Source: an uncultured Cytophagaceae bacterium (GTDB lineage Bacteria; Bacteroidota; Bacteroidia; Cytophagales; Spirosomataceae). From it: a stretch of DNA of 33,664 bases. Both the position numbers and the translations under genes were made by a program. Under the pieces are notes generated by a model that was given only the letters and a program-made list of their open reading frames with translations, was not told the origin of the DNA and ran no database searches. The stretch is taken from assembly GCA_903907915.1 (NCBI GenBank), contig CAIVPV010000260.1:1-33664 (forward strand), in the 5' to 3' direction. Positions 22,858 to 30,051 of this stretch are shown here, piece by piece. How positions within the stretch are numbered: position 1 is the first letter of the stretch; each line of letters opens with the position of its first letter.

Positions 22858-22891
22858 AGATATTTTTTTTTAAACTTACTTATTTTATAGA

Positions 22892-23485
22892 ATGAAAGCA
22901 ATGTGGAACGAGCGATATCAGCAAGACAACTACCAATATGGAATCAATCCAAATGACTTTATGGCGGAACAATTACGGCAAATGCCAGCGGGACGAATCT
23001 TATTTCCTGGGGCTGGAGAAGGCCGAGATGCTGTTTTCGCAGCTAAAAAAGGCTGGGAAGTGCACGCTTTTGACCTAAGCGAACAAGGAAAAGTAAAGGC
23101 GGAAAGATTAGCATCAGCCGAGAAAACACGTATTCACTTTAAAGTGGCAGACGCGACACTCGTGAAATTCCCTTTGGAATCATTTGACGTCATTGCCTTA
23201 ACCTATTTTCATTTGCCTTTAGAGATAAGACTAGCCTTTTATAAGCAATGTATATCTTGGTTAAAACCAGGCGGCCTAATTTTATTGGAAGGTTTCAATC
23301 AGCGTCAACTCGGATTAAGTTCTGGTGGACCTAAAAACTCCGAATGGTTATTTTCATCTGCGACCATAGCTACTGAATTCATTAGCCTAAAAATTCTTCT
23401 AAACGAAGAGAAACAACGCACTTTAGATGAAGGTCCGCTACACCAAGGTTTAGCAGAAGTAATACAATTCAAAGCCCAAAAATAA
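22892..23485 (+). CDS. Class I SAM-dependent methyltransferase, TehB/thiopurine-type
   Basis: A 197-residue soluble enzyme. Motif I is GRILFPGAGEGRDAVFAAKK, followed by GWEVHAFDLSEQG, then VADATLVKFPLESFDVI and the post-motif LKPGGLILLEGFN. The N-terminal WNERYQQDNYQYGINPNDF is shared with the TehB/thiopurine methyltransferase group, which methylates soft nucleophiles such as tellurite, selenium or thiols. A role in methylating sulfide or another toxic thiol would fit the neighbourhood but is inferred. A second ATG at 22898 is an equally possible start. The next gene, a rhodanese, has its own promoter. Confidence 0.85.
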   Translation: MKAMWNERYQQDNYQYGINPNDFMAEQLRQMPAGRILFPGAGEGRDAVFAAKKGWEVHAFDLSEQGKVKAERLASAEKTRIHFKVADATLVKFPLESFDVIALTYFHLPLEIRLAFYKQCISWLKPGGLILLEGFNQRQLGLSSGGPKNSEWLFSSATIATEFISLKILLNEEKQRTLDEGPLHQGLAEVIQFKAQK

Positions 23486-23489
23486 GGAC

Positions 23490-23533
23490 CGGACAAATGT
23501 CACGCTTAAGCTAAATTCAGCGAACTATATTTG
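23490..23533 (+). promoter_or_regulatory. Promoter with degenerate Crp-type operator 5, upstream of rhodanese
   Basis: TATATTTG at 23526-23533 matches the TAnnTTTG -7 element fully. CGGACAAATGTCAC (23490-23503) keeps one perfect half-site (GTCAC) and a degraded partner (CGGAC). Its centre is 36.5 bp from the last base of the -7 element, the same spacing as at the other operators. Confidence 0.5.
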
Positions 23534-23553
23534 CCTATATAAACACAGAAAAT

Positions 23554-23859
23554 ATGGTAGAATTACTAAAGAATTTATTTGGCTTTGGACCAAAGGTGGA
23601 CTATAAAGCTCTTTTAGCAGATGGTGCAACACTTGTGGACGTTCGCACTCCAGCAGAATTTAAAGATGGGCACATTAAAGGCGCCATCAACTTACCCTTA
23701 CAAACTTTAGGATCTAATTTGAACAAATTAAAGAAAGATCAGGTTATCATTACTTGTTGCCGCTCGGGAAGCCGTAGCGGAATGGCTCGCCGACAACTTC
23801 AAGCAGCAGGTTATACGCAGGTGTATAATGGAGGAGCGTGGGGCAATTTAAGATATTAG
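23554..23859 (+). CDS. Single-domain rhodanese
   Basis: A 101-residue rhodanese: TLVDVRTPAEFKDGHIKGAI, then IITCCRSGSRSGMARRQL with C69 as the likely active cysteine (C68 adjacent), and a final YTQVYNGGAWGNLRY. No signal peptide is present, so it is cytoplasmic. It is the second free rhodanese of the island and has its own promoter. It is followed by repeat element B and then the thioredoxin gene. It probably exchanges sulfane sulfur with the thioredoxins that follow. Confidence 0.9.
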   Translation: MVELLKNLFGFGPKVDYKALLADGATLVDVRTPAEFKDGHIKGAINLPLQTLGSNLNKLKKDQVIITCCRSGSRSGMARRQLQAAGYTQVYNGGAWGNLRY

Positions 23860-23960
23860 AAAATGGTGAATGTTGAATGGTAAATGGTGAATGATAAATG
23901 TTTCCTTCGGACTCATTCCCTCCGGACTACTGTTTACTGGATACTGAATACTGACAACTG
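23860..23960 (+). repeat. Stop-codon-linked heptad repeat element B
   Basis: Starting 3 bp after the rhodanese stop codon, the sequence repeats the module order of the element at 17329: GAATGGT/AAATGGT/GAATGAT heptamers, two CGGACT boxes 15 nt apart (in CCTTCGGACT and CCTCCGGACT), then CTGTTTA-CTGGATA-CTGAATA-CTGACAA heptamers up to the thioredoxin start. Nothing else is recognised here. Confidence 0.75.
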
Positions 23961-23966
23961 ATTATT

Positions 23967-24266
23967 ATGAGCAAATTCGACGAACTATTGAAATCACCAG
24001 AACCCGTATTAGTTGATTTTTCAGCTGAGTGGTGTGGTCCATGCAAGCAATTGAAGCCTATTTTAGAGCAATTAAAGTCTAAAATTGGAGATTCTGCCAA
24101 AATCATTAAAATCGATGTCGACAAGAATCGTACCTTAGCAGATAAATTCCAAATCCGTTCCGTACCCACCTTGATCCTTTTTAAGGATGGAAAGTCGGTT
24201 TGGCGTCAGTCAGGAGTTATTCCGGCGAGTACTTTGGAAGGAATCATTAAACAGCATTCAAAATGA
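23967..24266 (+). CDS. Thioredoxin, cytoplasmic
   Basis: A 99-residue thioredoxin with active site WCGPC (C23, C26) in VLVDFSAEWCGPCKQLKP, the cis-proline in SVPTLILFKDG and no signal peptide. Length is normal for thioredoxin. It can reduce protein persulfides and so release sulfide from rhodaneses, or serve general disulfide reduction. Its stop overlaps the start of the rhodanese-thioredoxin lipoprotein gene by 4 bp (ATGA), so the two are co-translated. Confidence 0.92.
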   Translation: MSKFDELLKSPEPVLVDFSAEWCGPCKQLKPILEQLKSKIGDSAKIIKIDVDKNRTLADKFQIRSVPTLILFKDGKSVWRQSGVIPASTLEGIIKQHSK

Positions 24267-24976
24267 GAAACATTCTATATTCATTTGTAATCATTGGTCT
24301 ATTATTTTCTTGTGGGCCAAAAGAAGGACTACAAGACCTAGTCGCCACAGAGTTCCAAACAGCCATGGCTGGGGAGTCAGGAGTGCAGGTTTTGGACGTG
24401 AGAACCAGTGATGAATTTCAAAATGGCCACATCGAAGGAGCCATCAATGCAGATGTAAGCTCTCCCACTTTCGCACAAATCGCTGATGGATTAGCGAAGG
24501 ATAAAACCGTTTTCGTGTACTGCTTATCTGGAGCTAGATCCTCCTCAGCTGCAGGAATGCTAAAAGAAATGGGCTTTAAATCAATCGTCAATTTAACTGG
24601 CGGCATGTTAGCTTGGCAATCGGCTAATTTGCCTGTCGCTACAGGTGAAACAAAAGCGAGTGCATCAGTGGGATTAACGGAAGCTAGTTTTGCCGATAAA
24701 ATCAAAGGCAAACCGATGGTCATCATCGACTATAATGCCACTTGGTGCGGCCCATGTAAGCAATTAAGCCCTATTTTGAAGGAATGGGTTAAAGCGCAAA
24801 ACGGGAAAGTCGAACTGATCGAAATCGATGTAGACGAAAACCAAGAGCTGGCTAAATCCAAGAAAATCGAAGCAATCCCCTACCTAGAAATGTACAAGAA
24901 TGGCGTAAAGACGTGGTCGAGTGTGGGGTTGATTGGGAAAGAGGAACTAGACAAGTCAGTGGGCAGTGGACAGTAG
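24263..24976 (+). CDS. Lipoprotein with rhodanese and thioredoxin domains
   Basis: A 237-residue protein. A lipoprotein signal ends in LLFSC (C17), so it is anchored on the periplasmic side. Residues about 24-126 are a rhodanese domain with active loop VYCLSGARS (C87). Residues about 136-232 are a thioredoxin domain with WCGPC (C162, C165) and cis-proline in AIPYLEMYKNG. One chain thus carries a persulfide acceptor and a dithiol reductant. The thioredoxin part resembles that of the preceding gene (both WCGPCKQL). The last codons (SVGSGQ and the TAG) lie inside a CAGTGGN heptad array, so the repeat element has shaped the C-terminus. Confidence 0.9.
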   Translation: MRNILYSFVIIGLLFSCGPKEGLQDLVATEFQTAMAGESGVQVLDVRTSDEFQNGHIEGAINADVSSPTFAQIADGLAKDKTVFVYCLSGARSSSAAGMLKEMGFKSIVNLTGGMLAWQSANLPVATGETKASASVGLTEASFADKIKGKPMVIIDYNATWCGPCKQLSPILKEWVKAQNGKVELIEIDVDENQELAKSKKIEAIPYLEMYKNGVKTWSSVGLIGKEELDKSVGSGQ

Positions 24977-25093
24977 TCAGTGGTCAGTTTACAAAGTTCA
25001 AAGAGCAAAGTTCAAAGAATTTAAATTAAGTATTTCAAATAGTATCGCCTTTGGCGATTCCAACTCTGAACTTTGAACTTTGCTCTTTGAAAT
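24955..25093. repeat. Heptad repeat element D, long inverted repeat
   Basis: The array CAGTGGG-CAGTGGA-CAGTAGT-CAGTGGT-CAGT begins inside the preceding gene; it is the reverse complement of the CTGCCCA/CTGTCCA array of the element at 30751. It is followed by perfect 21-bp inverted arms at 24997-25017 and 25071-25091, each made of AAAGTTC/AAAGAGC heptamers. Between them sits a hairpin ATCGCC-TTT-GGCGAT (25044-25058). It separates two convergent genes and may end transcription of both. Confidence 0.78.
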
Positions 25094-25600
25094 TTATTTC
25101 TTAGCCGCCTCAAACCCAATCGACACCGAATTCACGCAATAACGCAAACCTGTAGAGGTAGGTCCATCATCAAATACGTGACCTAAGTGGCCTCCGCATT
25201 TAGCACAGGTGATTTCGACACGACGCATGCCTAGGGTGTTATCTACGGTTTCTTTGATAACTCCAGCTTTTACTTCTTTATCAAAACTAGGCCAACCGCA
25301 ATGCGAATCGAACTTCGAATTTGAGCTAAAAAGTGGTGCGCCGCAACCTCTGCAGGTATACATCCCCTTCTCATTGTGCATTAAAAATTTTCCAGTATAG
25401 GGCTGTTCTGTGCCTTTTTGGCGTAAAATATAATATTCGTCGTCCGTTAATTTAGCCTTCCATTCGGCCTCTGTTTTAGGCAAATTTTCCATCGTTTTCG
25501 TTGCTGTGGTTGCTATCGTTTGTTTAGGCGTTTGTTTGGGTTGTTGTCCACAAGCCTGCAGGCTAATGAATACGAGTACTAATCCTAGAATCTTTTTCAT
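25094..25600 (-). CDS. msrB: Peptide-methionine (R)-S-oxide reductase, lipoprotein form
   Basis: A 168-residue protein from the ATG at 25600; nine further codons upstream in frame are unlikely to be used because the later start gives a clean lipoprotein signal (lipobox LQAC, C17). The MsrB domain spans about residues 42-165: two zinc pairs (CRGCG and CAKCG), GWPSFDKEV, GHLGHVFDDGP and the catalytic cysteine in LRYCVNSVSIGF. It reduces methionine-R-sulfoxide in envelope proteins. No Crp-type operator is visible upstream, so it may not belong to the sulfur regulon. Confidence 0.93.
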   Translation of the reverse strand: MKKILGLVLVFISLQACGQQPKQTPKQTIATTATKTMENLPKTEAEWKAKLTDDEYYILRQKGTEQPYTGKFLMHNEKGMYTCRGCGAPLFSSNSKFDSHCGWPSFDKEVKAGVIKETVDNTLGMRRVEITCAKCGGHLGHVFDDGPTSTGLRYCVNSVSIGFEAAKK

Positions 25601-25639
25601 GTGATTATATTTTATAGCATAACGCAAGATAAGGGAAAA

Positions 25640-25830
25640 AGGTTTAAGCGCCGCAGCGGCAGTCGTCCTGCGGACTTAGTCGACTTCGTCTTAGTCATCG
25701 CTGTGCGATTTAGTCCGGAGTCAAAGTTCAAAGAGCAAAGTTCAAAGTAGTTTTTTGACTAAGTCACGAAGTGACGACTAGGCCGCTTGCGGCGACCTCT
25801 TGACTACCTCTGAACTTTGGTCTTTGAAAT
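25640..25830. repeat. Heptad repeat element E with mini-hairpin series
   Basis: Between the msrB start and the dnaE2 stop lies a chain of short hairpins: GCCGC-A-GCGGC (25650-25660), ATCGC-TGT-GCGAT (25697-25709), GTCAC-GAA-GTGAC (25763-25775) and GCCGC-TT-GCGGC (2582-type copy at 25782-25793), linked by GACTTAGTC-like spacers. Arms at 25727-25747 and 25808-25828 are inverted copies with two mismatches, and the left arm is identical in sequence to the left arm of the element at 24997. No ORF is seen. Confidence 0.72.
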
Positions 25831-25836
25831 TTTAAA

Positions 25837-28755
25837 TTATGAATAACGCGGATCCACCCGCCACGCTAACTTCCGCAATTGTTGCACGCGCAGGGTTCGG
25901 TGGCCAAAATCGTCCATCGAAACGCCCTGCATCCAATAAATACCGCCTCCGCGGAAAGAATAGTTCTTCAGGTCGGAGGGAAAATGGACGGTATCAAAGA
26001 ATTCGCCTTGCAGGTCCACAAAGTAGCCAAAATACATCCGCTCCCCCTGTTTTGTTCGCGTGGACTTTAAGGTGACGAGGTAGCCGATGATATCGCCTTT
26101 GGGTAAAACTAAATCCGCATTTAATAAGGTTTCTGGTAATTCCTCTAACAATAAAAAAGGTGAACAGAGGGGGAAACCGAGAATCTCCCATTGGTCGAAG
26201 GCATCCTCCTCGGGTTCGTGAATAAGCGGCGGTAAAACACCGATGTCTGGGGAGAGTTCCTCGAAGATCTCCATCGAAACCACCGTAGAGACTTTGCCTT
26301 GGAAGCGGGCGTGCGCCTCCCAGAGCAAAGGTTTTTTGGCCTGACCTAAATTCCGAAAAGCACCGATCCGAATTAAAAGAATCGATTGCTCTAGCCCGAT
26401 GGAGACGCGGTGCACAAAATCCTCCCAAGAACGGAAAGGCCCAGACTGCCTCCGCGCTTCCAATATTTCCTGAATGACCCGCTTCTCCAGACCTTTGATG
26501 TGTACCCAGCCTAAATAAATGCGCTTGCCTTCGATTCGGGTTAGATAATCACTCTCATTAATCTCGGGTGCCTCCACCTCTGCTCCGCAGCGTCTCGCCT
26601 CGTGCACATAAAATTCAGTGCGGTAGAATCCCCCAAAATTATTGATTACCGCCACCATAAATTCGAGCGGATAATAGGTCTTCAGATAGAGGCTTTGGTA
26701 ACTTTCTACGGCAAATGATGCCGAGTGTGCCTTCGAAAAGGAATAGCCCGAAAAGCTTTCCATCTGCCTCCACACCTCGCGTGAAACGGCTTCTGGATAG
26801 CCTTTGGCAGCACAATTCTCGAAAAAAGCCTGCCTAATGCGGTCAAATTCGGCTCTAGAGCGGTATTTCCCTGACATCCCGCGACGTAATACATCGGCCT
26901 CCGCTAAGGTCAAACCAGCAAAATAGTGAGCCACCTTGATCACGTCTTCCTGGTAGACCATCACACCATAGGTTTCCTTCATCAGCTCCCCCATCAGCGG
27001 ATGCACGGGTTCGTAGGAATCGGGGGCGTGGAAACGCTCGATGTAGGCCTTCATCATCCCGGATGAGGCGACACCGGGGCGAATGATGGAGGATGCGGCG
27101 ACTAGCGTGATATAATCTTGACAACGCAACTTCTTTAAGAGCGAGCGCATCGCGGGTGATTCGATGTAAAAGCAGCCCATCGTCTCGTGGCGCATCAGCT
27201 GTTTGCGCACGCCTTCGTCTTTCATAAAGTCTTGGACGCGGTGGACGTCGACGTCTATCCCGCGGTTTGCTCGGATGATGTCGACGGACTCTTTGATGTG
27301 GCCGAGGCCTCTTTGGGACAAAATATCAAACTTCGCAAAGCCGATTTCCTCCGCCACGTACATATCGAACTGACAGATGGGGAAACCTTTGGGCATTCCC
27401 TCTAGAGCTGTGTAAGCGGATAAAGGCGCATCCGAAATGAGGATTCCTCCCGCGTGAATGCTGAGGTAATTAGGGAAATCGAGCAGGAGCTGGCCGTATT
27501 TGACAATCAACTGCTGCAACTCGGAAGTCACCTCCCGCATCGCCGTGGCGGGATCGAGCCAGGCGTCTATCTCGGCTTTGGGGAGACCAAAAACCTTCGC
27601 TAGCTCTCGGTAAATCGACTTATCCCGAAACGTAACATAGGTCGCCAGCAAACACACGTGCTTCGCCCCATAACGCTTAAAGATGTAATCGATAATGTCA
27701 TCCCGCTCATCCCAGGAGAAATCTATGTCAAAATCCGGCGGACTCGTCCGGTGCTTATTAATGAAACGCTCGAAATAAAGGTCTAATTCGACCGGATCCA
27801 CGTCTGTAATCCCGATACAATAGGCCACAATGGAATTCGCTCCAGATCCACGCCCCACGTGAAAATAACCTCTAGAACGCGCATAACGAATAATGTCCCA
27901 AGTAATCAGGAAATAGGCATTGAAATCCAGCTCGTGAATAATCTTCAATTCCTTTTCCACCCGCGCCTTCGCCTCGCGATCCCCCCGCGGATAGCGGTAA
28001 CGCAAACCCTCGTAAGCTAACTTGGTGAGGAGGGCTAAATCGTCTTCTTTGGAAGAACTAAATAGCGAACGGTTCTTCGGCTTTTTAAAATCAAAGCTAA
28101 AATGGCAATCGGCTAGAATCTTATCCGCCTCCACTAACAGTTGCGGGTAATCCGCACAAGAGGCCGCTATTTCAGCAGGAGTATAGAAACGTTCGTCTGC
28201 CTGCGCCTGGTCCTTAGGCGAAAGTTTACTCAATAAGGTATTCAAATCGATCGCGCGCAGCAATCGGTGCATCGAAAACCCGCGCTGATCCAGAAAAGTA
28301 AACGGCTGACACCAGACAAAATCACGTAGGTCTTTTTCTTTCCAAAGCAAATTCCGGTCACTCGCTCGCACGCCCCAGCGCTCCTGCGGACCAGCCAGCG
28401 TCTTAATCTTTTTCCGCAGCGCTAACGGATAAATCGTCCACACATCGTCTGAAACGGGAGGTCGCTCTGGCCAGGGCTCTTTGGACACTAAATACTTCGT
28501 CGCAAAATCATTAATCTGCACAAAACCGCGTTCATTCCGCGCTAAACACACATAACCCGCTGTAAATTCCATCCCCACCACGGGCTTAATCCCCTCCTGC
28601 TGACACGCCTGCACGAAATCAAAGACGCCGGAACTCCGGTGGATATCCGTTAAGGCCAACGACGTAATGCCGCGCGCCTTCGCCTCCTGAACTAATTGCT
28701 CAGGCGAAAGCGTGCCATAGCGCAAGCTGTAGTAAGAATGGCAATTCAAATACAT
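25837..28755 (-). CDS. dnaE2: Error-prone DNA polymerase III alpha subunit, DnaE2 type
   Basis: A 972-residue C-family polymerase, shorter than replicative DnaE (about 1160). The PHP domain (1 to about 200) begins YLNCHSYYSLRYG; the first histidine of the usual HxH is Asn, so proofreading-type metal binding is probably weakened. The palm has the catalytic PPDFDIDFSWDERDD (about 337-351) with both aspartates, GRGSGANSIVAYC upstream and the third-acid region near TYGVMVYQEDV. A helix-hairpin-helix region (YLGWVHIKGLEKRVIQEIL) and an OB-type C-terminus follow. It takes part in mutagenic translesion synthesis. Its ATG touches the TAG of dinB, so the two are one operon. Confidence 0.88.
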   Translation of the reverse strand: MYLNCHSYYSLRYGTLSPEQLVQEAKARGITSLALTDIHRSSGVFDFVQACQQEGIKPVVGMEFTAGYVCLARNERGFVQINDFATKYLVSKEPWPERPPVSDDVWTIYPLALRKKIKTLAGPQERWGVRASDRNLLWKEKDLRDFVWCQPFTFLDQRGFSMHRLLRAIDLNTLLSKLSPKDQAQADERFYTPAEIAASCADYPQLLVEADKILADCHFSFDFKKPKNRSLFSSSKEDDLALLTKLAYEGLRYRYPRGDREAKARVEKELKIIHELDFNAYFLITWDIIRYARSRGYFHVGRGSGANSIVAYCIGITDVDPVELDLYFERFINKHRTSPPDFDIDFSWDERDDIIDYIFKRYGAKHVCLLATYVTFRDKSIYRELAKVFGLPKAEIDAWLDPATAMREVTSELQQLIVKYGQLLLDFPNYLSIHAGGILISDAPLSAYTALEGMPKGFPICQFDMYVAEEIGFAKFDILSQRGLGHIKESVDIIRANRGIDVDVHRVQDFMKDEGVRKQLMRHETMGCFYIESPAMRSLLKKLRCQDYITLVAASSIIRPGVASSGMMKAYIERFHAPDSYEPVHPLMGELMKETYGVMVYQEDVIKVAHYFAGLTLAEADVLRRGMSGKYRSRAEFDRIRQAFFENCAAKGYPEAVSREVWRQMESFSGYSFSKAHSASFAVESYQSLYLKTYYPLEFMVAVINNFGGFYRTEFYVHEARRCGAEVEAPEINESDYLTRIEGKRIYLGWVHIKGLEKRVIQEILEARRQSGPFRSWEDFVHRVSIGLEQSILLIRIGAFRNLGQAKKPLLWEAHARFQGKVSTVVSMEIFEELSPDIGVLPPLIHEPEEDAFDQWEILGFPLCSPFLLLEELPETLLNADLVLPKGDIIGYLVTLKSTRTKQGERMYFGYFVDLQGEFFDTVHFPSDLKNYSFRGGGIYWMQGVSMDDFGHRTLRVQQLRKLAWRVDPRYS

Positions 28756-29943
28756 CTATTCATTTTTAGAAGGCAGCCTATTTCTACGTTCGGCACTCCC
28801 CATCAATCCGCTGGCACGCAAGATGGAAAACTCGCCGTAGCGGTTCTTCAGGGAATCCATCGCCTGGTAAAGTGGCACGAGCTTAGCCCCGTCATCAAAC
28901 AGGTTCAATTGCTCTTGGCCTTGTAATAGCTTCGAGAAGCGCACCCCGATCAGCCTAATTAATAGCCTCCGATCATACAGCTTCTCGAACAATTCGTAGA
29001 CCGCCGGAATCAGGCGGTGGTCGCTGGCGGAAGCGGGGATACTGATTTGACGGGTATGGGTGTCAAAATTCGAGTAACGCACCTTCACCGTAATACAGGA
29101 CGTACATTGCCCCAGCTTGCGCAAATCATAGCTCAGTTGCTCGGTCAGCGACCCCAGGATCCGTCGTAATAAGATCACATCCGTACTATCCTGCTCAAAG
29201 GTTATCTCCTTAGACAAAGACTTCTGCTCGGAATAAGGCACCACAGGACGCAAATCGATGCCGTTGGCTCTTTCCCAAAGCATCGTCCCCGACTTCCCAA
29301 AGGTTCGCTCTAATACTCGCTGTGGCATTTGGCTGAGCGTCCCCACATGAACAATCCCCATATTGCGCAGGGTCTGGGCCGTGACGGCACCTATCATCGG
29401 GATCTTGTTCACGGTCATCGGTGCTAAAAAGGCTTTCTCCTGACCAGCTGGCACGTGAAACTCCCCGGCGGGCTTGACGTGATTCGTAGCGACTTTGGAA
29501 ACCGTCTTATTCACCGACAATCCAAACGACATCTGCAATCCGATCTGGTTTTTAATTCTATCCCGCAGATCCTGGGCAAAGGCGTAAGAACCAAAGAAAC
29601 GCTCCATCCCCGTCATATCTAAATAAAACTCATCAATCGAAGCCTTCTCCACTAAAGGCGCGCGCTCCATAATCAGCGAAGTCACCATCTCCGAATGCTG
29701 CACATAGGCCTCGTAATCCCCCTTTAAGACAATCGCATCGGGACACAGTTTCAGCGCCATCTTCATAGGCATCGCGGAACGTACCCCAAAGGCCCGCGTC
29801 TCATAACTACACGCCGCCACCACGCCTCGATCCGACCCGCCGCCCACAATGACCGGCTTGCCTACAAGTCGTGTATCCCGGAGTCGCTCTACCGAGACAA
29901 AGAAACTGTCTAAATCCATGTGCACAATCGCGCGCTCCTGCAT
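28756..29943 (-). CDS. dinB: Y-family DNA polymerase IV
   Basis: A 395-residue polymerase. Catalytic residues are intact: D in VHMDLDSFFVSVE near residue 10 and DE in KASIDEFYLDMTG (about 104-105), so it is an active DinB rather than the inactive ImuB. The fingers contain SYETRAFGVRSAMPM, the thumb KIPMIGAVTAQTLRNMG and the little finger IRLIGVRFSKLL. QLNLFDD near the C-terminus is a canonical sliding-clamp binding motif. It inserts nucleotides opposite damaged bases. It is first in the dnaE2 operon and divergent from the S24 repressor gene, which probably regulates it after DNA damage. Confidence 0.93.
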   Translation of the reverse strand: MQERAIVHMDLDSFFVSVERLRDTRLVGKPVIVGGGSDRGVVAACSYETRAFGVRSAMPMKMALKLCPDAIVLKGDYEAYVQHSEMVTSLIMERAPLVEKASIDEFYLDMTGMERFFGSYAFAQDLRDRIKNQIGLQMSFGLSVNKTVSKVATNHVKPAGEFHVPAGQEKAFLAPMTVNKIPMIGAVTAQTLRNMGIVHVGTLSQMPQRVLERTFGKSGTMLWERANGIDLRPVVPYSEQKSLSKEITFEQDSTDVILLRRILGSLTEQLSYDLRKLGQCTSCITVKVRYSNFDTHTRQISIPASASDHRLIPAVYELFEKLYDRRLLIRLIGVRFSKLLQGQEQLNLFDDGAKLVPLYQAMDSLKNRYGEFSILRASGLMGSAERRNRLPSKNE

Positions 29944-29961
29944 AAAATTGGTAGATATTTG

Positions 29962-30019
29962 GGTATTTTGAATACCTTTCGTAACTTCGAAAAGTATACG
30001 AAGAAATTTTAGATACGAA
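29962..30019. promoter_or_regulatory. Operator region between dinB and the S24 repressor gene
   Basis: The 108-bp divergent region holds the perfect palindrome GGTATTTTGAATACC (29962-29976), an inverted pair TTCGTA (29978-29983) and TACGAA (29997-30002) 13 bp apart, and a further TACGAA at 30014-30019. These are the best candidates for binding sites of the repressor encoded at 30052, controlling both directions. No E. coli type LexA box is present. Confidence 0.55.
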
Positions 30020-30051
30020 TTTTATTCATTTTCCTTTAATAAGCAAATCAC

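Noticed and set aside
25994-26428. ORFs in other frames of dnaE2 (for example 25994-26428, 26855-27124, 28696-28926)
   Set aside because: They lie within well-supported polymerase coding sequence and show no recognisable domains; they result from the higher GC of this gene.
28756-29943. ImuB instead of DinB
   Set aside because: The catalytic Asp and DE pair are present and a clamp motif is intact, whereas ImuB lacks the acidic triad.
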